DNA of 7,442 nt. Origin: JAWXUK01 sp044432725 (GTDB lineage: Bacteria; Bacillota; Clostridia; Oscillospirales; Oscillospiraceae). A program made the translations under genes and the position numbers. Within the stretch, counting starts at the first letter, position 1, and each line of letters starts with the position of its first letter. Below the pieces are notes generated by a model. That model did no database searches, had not been told where the DNA came from, and was given only the letters and a program-made list of their open reading frames with translations. The stretch is from the NCBI GenBank assembly GCA_044432725.1, contig JAWXUL010000070.1:1-7442 (forward strand), in the 5' to 3' direction. This document shows, in pieces, positions 1-5,798 of this stretch.

Positions 1-120
1 GTGTTGTTTATCCTCTGGGTCACGCATATATCCGAAAGGAACACTAGGAGAAACACGTTTTCCCTCACTCATTCGTGATTGAAACACGGCTTTTATCTTC
101 CTACTGGTGTCACGACAATA
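1..120 (-). pseudogene. Large serine recombinase, internal fragment lacking the catalytic domain
   Basis: On the minus strand the 40 codons from 120 down to 1 translate as an unbroken recombinase segment starting YCRDTSRKIKAVFQ and continuing to PSVPFGYMRDPEDKQH, where it runs off the window. This matches the region just after the resolvase catalytic domain, the start of the DNA-binding 'recombinase' domain of large serine recombinases. It equals residues 141-170 of the recombinase at the right end plus ten more. The catalytic serine region is absent: similarity stops abruptly at base 120/121. The frame stays open upstream to a stop at 187-189 and includes an ATG at 139-141, but no convincing ribosome binding site precedes it. 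It may be a genuine truncated copy, or the product of a chimeric join at 120/121. The family call is secure; the status as pseudogene is inferred. Confidence 0.75.
30..120. repeat. Left arm of 91-bp inverted repeat (recombinase sequence)
   Basis: This stretch is the reverse complement of 7352-7442. The only difference is base 46 (A) against base 7426 (C on the plus strand), giving CCT versus CCC proline codons, a synonymous change. Identity ends at 121 on this side; on the other side it is cut by the window end, so the true repeat may be longer outward. Confidence 0.9.
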
Positions 121-135
121 CGGCTGTGTTATACT
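107..135 (+). promoter_or_regulatory. Possible promoter for the small-gene operon
   Basis: TATACT at 130-135 matches the -10 consensus at five of six bases and is preceded by TGT, giving an extended -10 (TGTTATACT). A weak -35-like GTGTCA lies at 107-112 with 17-bp spacing. Transcription would start inside the nested palindrome, so the leader RNA would carry the 12-bp stem. The -35 lies in the recombinase fragment, so if the 120/121 join is artefactual the real upstream half may differ. Confidence 0.3.
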
Positions 136-212
136 AAGCATTACCAGATACTTTTCTAGTTCGACTAGGGATTTCGATGGTAATGCTTATTTTATTTACC
201 ACTATAACACAG
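124..212. repeat. Nested palindrome / potential cruciform
   Basis: Three concentric inverted repeats share one centre. The outer arms CTGTGTTATA (124-133) and TATAACACAG (203-212) are perfect over 10 bp. The middle arms TAAGCATTACCA (135-146) and TGGTAATGCTTA (178-189) are perfect over 12 bp. The inner arms CTAGT (156-160) and ACTAG (164-168) enclose a TCG loop. Only one base separates outer and middle arms on the left, against 13 on the right. The element lies immediately before the first gene of the operon. There is no T-run after it, so it does not look like a simple terminator. A regulatory leader, a protein-binding site or a structured origin are all possible. Confidence 0.7.
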
Positions 213-227
213 AAAGGACGTATATAT

Positions 228-515
228 ATGGAAATCCATAACAATACTGGCAATGTTACTACAATGCCCTCTCAATGGTTTGAACGTGAGTACCAAATCA
301 ACCTCGAACACCACGATTTTGTGGTGGCACTTCTGGAAGAAGCTGAATACACAATCCAAGGGGAAATCGAGATACAGGAGAGCGACTTTGACTATCGGTG
401 GGAAGTCTGCGACATTCTCTATAACGCAGATAAAACCATTCGCAAAGGTTTTATCAACACTGGGTACATCTTTGACCCTGATAGCAAAACCATGTTTCTG
501 CGTGATGAATTTTAA
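228..515 (+). CDS. Small acidic protein, divergent member of the tandem family
   Basis: A 95-residue protein of unknown function. The start at 228 is chosen because AAGGA at 214-218 lies 9 bases upstream; an earlier in-frame ATG at 177 has no such site and lies in the palindrome. The protein is strongly acidic (about 20 Asp/Glu against 7 Lys/Arg) and shows no signal peptide or membrane segment, so it is probably cytoplasmic. Its middle, with 'YTIQGEIEIQESDFDYRWEVCD', loosely follows the pattern of the next genes (G.x.V.G then about 12 residues then LWHV.D), so it may be the most diverged of five paralogues; that link is weaker than for the following genes. It is first in the run, and the stop codon abuts the ribosome binding site of the next gene. 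Function not recognised. Confidence 0.75.
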   Translation: MEIHNNTGNVTTMPSQWFEREYQINLEHHDFVVALLEEAEYTIQGEIEIQESDFDYRWEVCDILYNADKTIRKGFINTGYIFDPDSKTMFLRDEF

Positions 516-528
516 GGAGGAAAGAACT

Positions 529-777
529 ATGTACGAGAAATTTTTGGAACAAGGCTTGTCTGGTGAGGAACTGCAAGCCTGTATGAATCTGGAATATAAG
601 GAAAAGGTGAAATCCCTCCTTAAAAAAGCCGATTGGAAAATCCGTGACGATGTTATGATGTATCAAAGTCACACTACCCCTCACCTTTGGAATATCTATG
701 ATGGCGAGCCTGCCATCAGCCGACCTACTTGTTTGACGTTCAACGCACTGACGGAAGAACTCCAACCTATGCAATAG
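529..777 (+). CDS. Small protein of tandem 'LWHV-D' family
   Basis: An 82-residue protein of unknown function. An AAGGAGG site at 514-520, overlapping the preceding stop, is 8 bases before this ATG and fixes the start; the frame is open further upstream, but that part overlaps the first gene. The body reads YKEKVKSLLKKADWKI, then PHLWNIYDGEP, then LTFNALTEEL near the C-terminus. These match the blocks SNQVKLLLKENGYQV, PYLWHIQD and FIFNAKTEQL of the next gene, supporting common ancestry. No signal peptide, membrane segment or catalytic motif is visible. Its stop TAG at 775-777 overlaps the next ribosome binding site, so translation is probably coupled. Function not recognised. Confidence 0.8.
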   Translation: MYEKFLEQGLSGEELQACMNLEYKEKVKSLLKKADWKIRDDVMMYQSHTTPHLWNIYDGEPAISRPTCLTFNALTEELQPMQ

Positions 778-788
778 GAGGTGCGACC

Positions 789-1067
789 ATGACTAAATAC
801 GAAACCATCTTGGAAAACCAAGCCCCCTGTCAGCACTGCGTGATCGCTTTGGAAACGCAAGTTACCAGAGTTTTCTCTAACCAAGTGAAGTTGCTTCTCA
901 AAGAAAATGGCTACCAAGTAAAAGGTATGGTAAATCTTAGCCAAGATTTCACCTCACCTTATCTATGGCATATTCAAGACTGCACCCCTGAAAAATCGGT
1001 GAATCTGGACTTTATTTTCAATGCGAAAACAGAACAACTCACCAAAACTACGGAGGTGCTACCATGA
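789..1067 (+). CDS. Small protein of tandem 'LWHV-D' family
   Basis: A 92-residue protein of unknown function. AGGAGG at 776-781 sits 7 bases before the ATG at 789; the ATG at 729 is rejected because it lies inside the previous gene and has no site. It begins MTKYETILENQAP, very like the next gene's MTKYEEILATRTP, and shares GYQVKGMVNL, YLWHIQD and LDFIFNAKTEQL. These two are clearly duplicates. Cysteines occur at C-x-x-C (PCQHC, residues 13-17) but are not conserved in the neighbours, so a metal site is not supported. The gene ends in an ATGA overlap with the next one (1064-1067), implying translational coupling. Confidence 0.82.
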   Translation: MTKYETILENQAPCQHCVIALETQVTRVFSNQVKLLLKENGYQVKGMVNLSQDFTSPYLWHIQDCTPEKSVNLDFIFNAKTEQLTKTTEVLP

Positions 1068-1339
1068 CAAAATATGAAGAAATTCTGGCTACACGCACCC
1101 CTGATGATACTGGATTGGAACTGGAAAATGCCATCAATGAAGCATATTCTGACAAAGTAACGGCTGAATTGACAGCACAAGGCTACGAGGTGCAAGGTGT
1201 CATTTGTCTGTATAAGGATTTGAACCTATCTTATCTCTGGCACGTTTATGACCGAACAATTCACGAAACCATCGCATTAGATATGCTATTTAATGTGAAA
1301 ACGGAACTTCTTCGTGATAAATTTGGGGAGGTGGGGTAA
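1064..1339 (+). CDS. Small acidic protein of tandem 'LWHV-D' family
   Basis: A 91-residue protein of unknown function, starting at the ATG that overlaps the preceding TGA, with GGAGGTG a few bases upstream. It is acidic (about 17 Asp/Glu against 8 Lys/Arg). Blocks shared with the previous gene are MTKYE-ILA at the N-terminus, DKVTAELTAQGYEVQG near residues 30-45, SYLWHVYD around 56-63, and LDMLFNVKTELL near residues 72-83. It appears to be a soluble single-domain protein. The next gene starts one base after its stop. The family is unknown to me; its position just upstream of parAB suggests a role in maintenance, regulation or early establishment of the element, which is inference only. Confidence 0.82.
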   Translation: MTKYEEILATRTPDDTGLELENAINEAYSDKVTAELTAQGYEVQGVICLYKDLNLSYLWHVYDRTIHETIALDMLFNVKTELLRDKFGEVG

Positions 1340-1340
1340 A

Positions 1341-1988
1341 ATGAATGAATTTCAAGCAATTCTGCACGAGGGATTGAACGATATTGCACGAGAAAAAAAG
1401 GTTTCTGAAACTTTCTCTCCAAAGGTCAAAGAATACCTCGAAATTCTAGGATTCGGAAAAATCAAATATGTGAGCCTAACGGAAAACCTCTGCGACAGTA
1501 GTCGCTGGCACGTTCTGATTCAGGATGTATTCACTCCCTACAGCTATTTTCCTGAAACTGATAAACTAGCCATGAATACAGAACTGGACACGAAAAGCCA
1601 CGAGGAGCGATACAATCAACTTCTCAAAGATGTGTCTGGCACACCAGATTCTTTCACTTTGGCAAGCCTGTATCTATTTTCTACTGACGGTCACATTTTT
1701 GAGTTTTGCCACAACTTTATCTTTGATGATGGCATAGACTTTGAAAATCTACGAAAAAATCCTTGCCTTGCCCTACTTACGAAAGAACAACAGCTATTCA
1801 TTGACATGGCAGAGAGTTTATATCGCAGTGATTCCACTCTCTCTTTTCAGCCTAAAACCATTGTGGCGATGGCAAAGGAAAAAGTACAGCAATTCTGTAA
1901 CGCATTGTTGATTGCAACTGGAGAAGCCGTGGAAACTGTAGACCATTCCTTTTCCATCGAATCAAATTTAGGAGGTAGTTTAATATGA
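1341..1988 (+). CDS. Uncharacterised protein, family-like N-terminus plus extra C-terminal domain
   Basis: A 215-residue protein of unknown function. The ATG at 1341 follows GGAGG (1327-1331) at 9 bases; a start at 1314 would lie inside the preceding gene. Residues 1-60 echo the small upstream proteins: MNEFQAILHEG resembles MTKYEEILATR, SPKVKEYLEILGFGKIKYVSL resembles the KV..L...GY.V.G...L block, and SSRWHV sits where the others have YLWHV. Residues from about 90 on form an additional region with LASLYLFSTDGHIFEFCHNF and LTKEQQLFIDMAESLYR, followed by a helical tail. No known domain is recognised there. Its last codons overlap parA by ATGA (1985-1988), so it is likely co-translated with the partition genes and could act with them. 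Confidence 0.75.
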   Translation: MNEFQAILHEGLNDIAREKKVSETFSPKVKEYLEILGFGKIKYVSLTENLCDSSRWHVLIQDVFTPYSYFPETDKLAMNTELDTKSHEERYNQLLKDVSGTPDSFTLASLYLFSTDGHIFEFCHNFIFDDGIDFENLRKNPCLALLTKEQQLFIDMAESLYRSDSTLSFQPKTIVAMAKEKVQQFCNALLIATGEAVETVDHSFSIESNLGGSLI

Positions 1989-2767
1989 AAATATATTCCA
2001 TTTCAAATCAAAAAGGTGGAGTGGGTAAAACCACCACCACCCAACACATGGCAATCGGAATTGCCAAAGAGGGTAAAAAAGTTCTCGTGGTAGACCTAGA
2101 CCCTCAAGGCTCTCTGACTATCTTAATGGGTGTGAAGAACCCTGATGAACTCGATGTGACCATCTCCACCATGCTTGACTGCACCCTTCTCGATAATGAC
2201 TTTGACCCACGTTCGGCAATACTTACCCATGAAGAAAACATTGATTTCATTCCCTCCAACATTGAATTATCAGCCATGGAGCAGAAAATAAATAATGCAA
2301 TGAGCCGTGAATATGTTCTCGGTCGCTATTTGGATATGATTCAAGAATTTTACGATGTCTGTATCATTGATTGCTCCCCAAATTTGGGTATTATCACTGT
2401 CAATGCTCTTTCTTGTGCAAATGAAGTAATTATCCCAGTTTTGGCTCAATTTCTAGCTGTTAAAGGCATGGAACAACTTCTCGATACCATTCGTAACGTA
2501 AAGAAACACCTGAATAAAGAGTTAGAAATCGGTGGAATTTTGGTGACTATGGTAAACCAACGTACAAAGTACAGCCGTGAAATGATTCCCTTTGTTCGTG
2601 AACAATACGGAGATTTTATCCATGTGTTTGATTCAGTGATTCCTGCTTCTACTCGTGTCATAGAAACTTCTTCCAAAGGGCAGAGTATCTACGAATACGA
2701 ACCAGAGGGCAAAGTCGCAACGGCTTACCTAGGATTTGTATCTGAATTAAAGGTGAAACAGCCATGA
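1985..2767 (+). CDS. parA: ParA/Soj-type partition ATPase
   Basis: A 260-residue ATPase of the ParA/MinD superfamily that, with ParB and a centromere site, positions and segregates replicons, here an ICE or plasmid. Visible motifs are the deviant Walker A KGGVGKTT (residues 10-17) with its signature lysine, the A' motif DLDPQG (37-42), and Walker B CIIDCSP (126-132). The length is usual for short type Ib or chromosomal-type ParA proteins: there is no N-terminal helix-turn-helix extension, so it is not expected to repress its own promoter directly. The start overlaps the stop of the upstream gene and its own stop overlaps parB (2764-2767), indicating one coupled operon. In ICEs such pairs stabilise the excised, replicating form. 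Confidence 0.95.
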   Translation: MKIYSISNQKGGVGKTTTTQHMAIGIAKEGKKVLVVDLDPQGSLTILMGVKNPDELDVTISTMLDCTLLDNDFDPRSAILTHEENIDFIPSNIELSAMEQKINNAMSREYVLGRYLDMIQEFYDVCIIDCSPNLGIITVNALSCANEVIIPVLAQFLAVKGMEQLLDTIRNVKKHLNKELEIGGILVTMVNQRTKYSREMIPFVREQYGDFIHVFDSVIPASTRVIETSSKGQSIYEYEPEGKVATAYLGFVSELKVKQP

Positions 2768-3687
2768 GCAAAGATAAAAATGGTTTTGGAGAAGAATTTG
2801 GATTGAAGAAAAAATCTGGCTTCTTTGATGATTATGACACTGGGAAAGAGGAGGTAGTTGACGTAGAAATACGTCAGCTAGTTCCCTTTGAGAACCACCC
2901 TTTCAAGGTGCTAGAAGATGAATCCATGGCAGAATTGATGGACAGTATCAAACATCACGGAGTGTCTGTGCCTATCATTGTTCGTGAGAAACAACGTGGT
3001 ATCTATGAGATTATCGCTGGACATAGACGTTCTAAAGCCTGTGAACTCCTCGGAGTTAAAAAAATATCTGCCTTTGTGCGTGAATTAGACGAAGAAGAAG
3101 CCGTTTTTCAAATGGTCAACACCAATATTCAAAGAGAACAACTTCTACCCTCAGAAAAAGCTTTTGCTTATAAGATGAAGTTAGAAGCTATGAGAAAAAA
3201 GAATGGTAGACCAGAAAAAAACTCTACCCAAATTGGGCAGAGTTTAGATAAAGGTAAAACTACTGTGGAACTTGTTGCAGAAACTTCTGCTGATAGTAGA
3301 AACCAAATACAGCGATTCATTCGCCTAACCGAACTTACCCTAGACTTCCTAGACCTTGTAGACAGCAAGAAACTTCCTTTTAATGTGGCTGTGGAACTTT
3401 CCTACCTCACCCACACCCAACAAAAACAAGTGGAAGAAAAGATGGATTCACTGGGCATGACACCCTCTTTAGAACAAGCTACGAAACTCAAAAAGTATGC
3501 CAAAGAGAACACCCTCACAGAATCCCTAATTGAATCTATTCTCACTGAAACAAAGGACAAGCCTAAGAAAATCTCGGTAAAACTGGACACCAGTCGCTTT
3601 TTTTCCTCACAAATGACGAAAGGGGAGATAGAAGAAAAAATTACGGAAATCCTCACAGACTGGAAATCACGGCAAGGAAACTCGTAA
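2764..3687 (+). CDS. parB: ParB/Spo0J-type partition protein
   Basis: A 307-residue DNA-binding partner of ParA. Residues about 34-125 form the ParB N-terminal nuclease-like/CTP-binding domain: VEIRQLVPFENHPF, VSVPIIVRE, and the family signature GHRRSKA (86-92), followed by NTNIQRE (119-125). Residues about 126-215 are the helical DNA-binding part with a helix-turn-helix near 165-190 (TTVELVAETSADSRNQIQR). The Lys-rich C-terminal region would hold the dimerisation domain. An insert of polar residues around 146-165 (KKNGRPEKNSTQIGQ) precedes the helix-turn-helix. The start lies in the ATGA overlap with parA. No canonical TGTTTCACGTGAAACA parS was found here; the inverted repeat just downstream is a candidate binding site. 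Confidence 0.94.
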   Translation: MSKDKNGFGEEFGLKKKSGFFDDYDTGKEEVVDVEIRQLVPFENHPFKVLEDESMAELMDSIKHHGVSVPIIVREKQRGIYEIIAGHRRSKACELLGVKKISAFVRELDEEEAVFQMVNTNIQREQLLPSEKAFAYKMKLEAMRKKNGRPEKNSTQIGQSLDKGKTTVELVAETSADSRNQIQRFIRLTELTLDFLDLVDSKKLPFNVAVELSYLTHTQQKQVEEKMDSLGMTPSLEQATKLKKYAKENTLTESLIESILTETKDKPKKISVKLDTSRFFSSQMTKGEIEEKITEILTDWKSRQGNS

Positions 3688-3712
3688 AATTAAAAAATGA
3701 AAATGAATAACT

Positions 3713-3749
3713 AGACCACTTTGACAGTGTTATATGGTCAAGGTGGTCT
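3713..3749. promoter_or_regulatory. 13-bp inverted repeat between parB and rep genes
   Basis: AGACCACTTTGAC (3713-3725) pairs with GTCAAGGTGGTCT (3737-3749) with a single mismatch, around an 11-base spacer. It is not followed by a T-run (next bases are TGTCACG), so an intrinsic terminator is unlikely. It overlaps the -35 of a possible promoter. An operator for the rep operon or a centromere-like site for ParB are the most sensible readings; neither is proven. Confidence 0.6.
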
Positions 3750-3778
3750 TGTCACGTCTAAATACAAAAAACTATAGA
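3749..3778 (+). promoter_or_regulatory. Possible promoter for the rep genes
   Basis: TTGTCA (3749-3754) and TATAGA (3773-3778) are separated by 18 bp and stand before the gene starting at 3806. The -35 abuts the inverted repeat at 3713-3749, so a protein bound there would be expected to block it. A perfect TTGACA also occurs at 3721-3726 but has no suitable -10 at 16-18 bp. Confidence 0.35.
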
Positions 3779-3805
3779 AAGTTACAGAAAGAAAAGGAGC
3801 AAAAT

Positions 3806-4216
3806 ATGGCAAACTATGACTACTATTATCACAATGAAGCAGAGATTTTTAATCATCTGCCGTTCCCTCGCATATTACTCACCCACGAAAAATTCCGTAA
3901 AATAAGTTCAGAAGCTAAGATTTTATATGGCTTATTTTTGGAACGTAATTTCACCAGTGTAGAAAATGGTTGGTTAGATTCTGATACACGAAACTTTATC
4001 TATTACCCTCAACAAGAGGTGCAAGAAATTTTTGGAGTGAGCCACACTAAAGTGCATGGCATGATGGGAGAACTGGAAAAAGCAAGCTTAATTCAACGGA
4101 AACGTCAAGGACTAGGCTTACCGATGAAAATTTATGTCCTAAATTTCTCAAGTGTCGTTGACCAACCAGTCGGCACTGAACCAGCAGAGCAAGAGCCTTT
4201 AGAAATGGCATACTAA
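3806..4216 (+). CDS. Stand-alone RepA_N-domain protein
   Basis: A 136-residue protein consisting essentially of one RepA_N (replication initiator A N-terminal) winged-helix domain, about residues 15-115. Diagnostic blocks are PRILLTHEKFRKISSEAKIL, YGLFLERNF, GWLD, EVQEIFGVSHTKVHGMMGEL (recognition region) and LIQRKRQGLG..MKIYVLNF. AAGGAG at 3794-3799 lies 6 bases before the ATG; the earlier ATG at 3734 lies in the inverted repeat and lacks a site. RepA_N initiators normally have a second, C-terminal domain, which is missing here, and the next gene supplies a complete protein of the same family. It could be a truncated duplicate kept as a regulator of replication, competing for the same DNA or forming mixed dimers. 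The fold call is firm; the regulatory role is inference. Confidence 0.85.
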   Translation: MANYDYYYHNEAEIFNHLPFPRILLTHEKFRKISSEAKILYGLFLERNFTSVENGWLDSDTRNFIYYPQQEVQEIFGVSHTKVHGMMGELEKASLIQRKRQGLGLPMKIYVLNFSSVVDQPVGTEPAEQEPLEMAY

Positions 4217-4241
4217 AATGAATATATTGGAGGATACTATC

Positions 4242-5786
4242 ATGATACCACAAGTGGCAATGGCACAAGTCCAAGAAGAAGTCCTAGAAGAAAATACTTT
4301 AACTATTCCACCCCAAAATAATTCCGTCTTACAGCTGAAATATTTTTATGGCAATGAAATTCAGAATCTAATTTTCTATATGACCCCCAAATTGCTTATG
4401 CGTAACAAAGAATTGTCAGCTTTGCCCAGTGATGTGAAACTTCTATATATACTGTTGCTTGACCGAATGAAATTATCTGCCAAAAATGGCTATAAAGATA
4501 ACGATGATCGCTTGTTCGTGTTTTTTACACAAGAAGAAGCAGAGTATGAGTTGCACAAAAGTAATAAAACTGTTTGCACCATCTTCGCTAAACTTGAGGA
4601 AGTTGGTCTTATCGAACGTGTAAAGCTTGGGCAAGGTAAGGCTGATAAAATCTATGTGAAAAATATTGATTCTCAACCAGCAGATTACCCTACTTTTCGT
4701 GAATACAAGAAACAATTAGGTGAAAACCTCGGTCATAGCCACGCAAATTACACTCCCACCTTAGAGCATAACCTGACATACACAATACCAAATCAAGGTA
4801 TACCAACTAAGCCTATGGTCGAACCTTTGCCATACACACCCATTTATCCAACTAGAAATCTAAATGATTCTGGAGAAAAACATCAAAGTTATCCACGAAA
4901 TTGTCCACAAAATACTGAATACAGTCCATATCCAACAGAAAGCAGTGTGGATAACTATTCAAATATGACCAGACTTCCTGTGGATAACTATTCCACAGAA
5001 CAAAATGTACATTCCCTGAATGGTAATAATGACACTCCTAGAAGTGAAGAACTTACATTTCAAGACATGAAAAATGTACAGTGTAATAATACTGATGTAA
5101 CTAATAACAAAAAAAATAAGACTGATTTATTAAAACCGACCCTCCCCCCTAACCCCACAGCGAGTTATCCACATGATTTTCGGAAAAACGAGGAATTTCT
5201 AAAAAATTGGGGGGAAGAATGGTCGGATATGACCAGAGATACAAAACTCTATGTTCTTTCTAATGAAATCGAACGTGCATTTCAAAAAAGACAAGAACAA
5301 GGGACAAGCTTTGGTGACGAACTGGAATATTTATTCTACAACTATCGCACAGACACGGAAACTATGGGTTTGGTTTTGGACTATATCATGAACATGGACG
5401 AACTAGAACGTATTGCAAAATCTAATTCAGATTGCAGTAAAGAGCAATTTACTCATAAAGTTACCAAACTCTACAAACAGGCTATTTTGGAAATGCTCAC
5501 AACAGAACGTCAAACTAAAACAAAACACGGAAATATTGGCTACTCCAAAGTAATGGAAAAAGTATTTGAACACTTAACCTTCAACGATTACAGCCTTTCA
5601 GTACGTTTAGACAGCATTGTTGACTGTACTGTGTCTGAATATAAAGACGCAGCAGCACAAACCGACATTCGCCATAAATTAAATTACATGAAATCCTGTG
5701 TTTGGTCAACATTTTTGACTGGAAATATTTACGAAGAACAGCAATGTCATAAATATGCTGCTGAAATAAGAAGTATGTATGGCTAA
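4242..5786 (+). CDS. repA: RepA_N-family replication initiator protein
   Basis: A 514-residue initiator that binds the element's origin and recruits host replication proteins. The start at 4242 is preferred because GGAGG (4229-4233) lies 8 bases before it; the ATG at 4218, one base after the upstream stop, has no ribosome binding site. Residues about 30-140 are the RepA_N winged-helix domain (FYMTPKLLMRNKELSALPSD, LLYILLLDRMKLSAKNG, SNKTVCTIFAKLEEVGLIER, KIYVKNI). Residues about 150-320 are a low-complexity Asn/Thr/Pro/Tyr-rich linker whose DNA carries a DnaA-box cluster. Residues about 320-514 form a helical C-terminal domain ending in IRSMYG, a region that is lineage-specific in this family. 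In RepA_N plasmids the origin typically lies inside the rep gene, which agrees with the box cluster here. Confidence 0.9.
   Translation: MIPQVAMAQVQEEVLEENTLTIPPQNNSVLQLKYFYGNEIQNLIFYMTPKLLMRNKELSALPSDVKLLYILLLDRMKLSAKNGYKDNDDRLFVFFTQEEAEYELHKSNKTVCTIFAKLEEVGLIERVKLGQGKADKIYVKNIDSQPADYPTFREYKKQLGENLGHSHANYTPTLEHNLTYTIPNQGIPTKPMVEPLPYTPIYPTRNLNDSGEKHQSYPRNCPQNTEYSPYPTESSVDNYSNMTRLPVDNYSTEQNVHSLNGNNDTPRSEELTFQDMKNVQCNNTDVTNNKKNKTDLLKPTLPPNPTASYPHDFRKNEEFLKNWGEEWSDMTRDTKLYVLSNEIERAFQKRQEQGTSFGDELEYLFYNYRTDTETMGLVLDYIMNMDELERIAKSNSDCSKEQFTHKVTKLYKQAILEMLTTERQTKTKHGNIGYSKVMEKVFEHLTFNDYSLSVRLDSIVDCTVSEYKDAAAQTDIRHKLNYMKSCVWSTFLTGNIYEEQQCHKYAAEIRSMYG
4889..5173. other. Putative replication origin inside repA (DnaA-box cluster)
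   Basis: Three perfect DnaA boxes (TTATCCACA or its complement) lie at 4946-4954 (minus), 4979-4987 (minus) and 5165-5173 (plus). Two one-mismatch boxes are TTATCCACG at 4889-4897 and TTGTCCACA at 4901-4909. Between the fourth and fifth boxes lies a strongly A+T-rich run (about 5085-5140) containing AACAAAAAAAATAAG, a plausible unwinding element. A perfect 9-mer is expected only rarely by chance in a window of this size, so three in about 230 bp is notable. Location in the central, poorly conserved part of a RepA_N gene is what is known for origins of this replicon family. Confidence 0.7.
4946..4993 (+). repeat. 15-bp direct repeat, 33-bp period, containing DnaA boxes
   Basis: TGTGGATAACTATTC occurs at 4946-4960 and again at 4979-4993, exactly 33 bp (11 codons) apart, giving VDNYS twice in the protein. 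The second copy extends into an inverted repeat TGTGGA (4979-4984) / TCCACA (4992-4997). The spacing is close to three helical turns, so both copies would face the same side of the DNA, as iterons often do. Confidence 0.75.
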
Positions 5787-5798
5787 AAGTAAGAAAAT

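Noticed and set aside
13..120. Terminal inverted repeat of a transposon
   Set aside because: The repeated DNA is internal recombinase coding sequence, not an element terminus, and it continues past the window on both sides.
177..227. Upstream start (ATG at 177) for the first small gene
   Set aside because: It lies in the palindrome and has no ribosome binding site, while the ATG at 228 has AAGGA at proper spacing.
801..839. Zinc-binding C-x-x-C motif in the gene at 789
   Set aside because: The cysteines are not shared by the paralogous neighbours and no second cysteine/histidine pair is evident.
3713..3749. Intrinsic terminator after parB
   Set aside because: The stem is good but the following bases TGTCACG contain no T-run on the plus strand; the other strand lacks one as well.
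3734..3805. N-terminal extension of the short RepA_N gene
   Set aside because: The ATG at 3734 sits within the inverted repeat and lacks a ribosome binding site; the start at 3806 has AAGGAG and begins just before the domain.
4218..4241. Start of repA at 4218
   Set aside because: No ribosome binding site before it; GGAGG at 4229-4233 points to 4242. The extra residues do not belong to the RepA_N domain.
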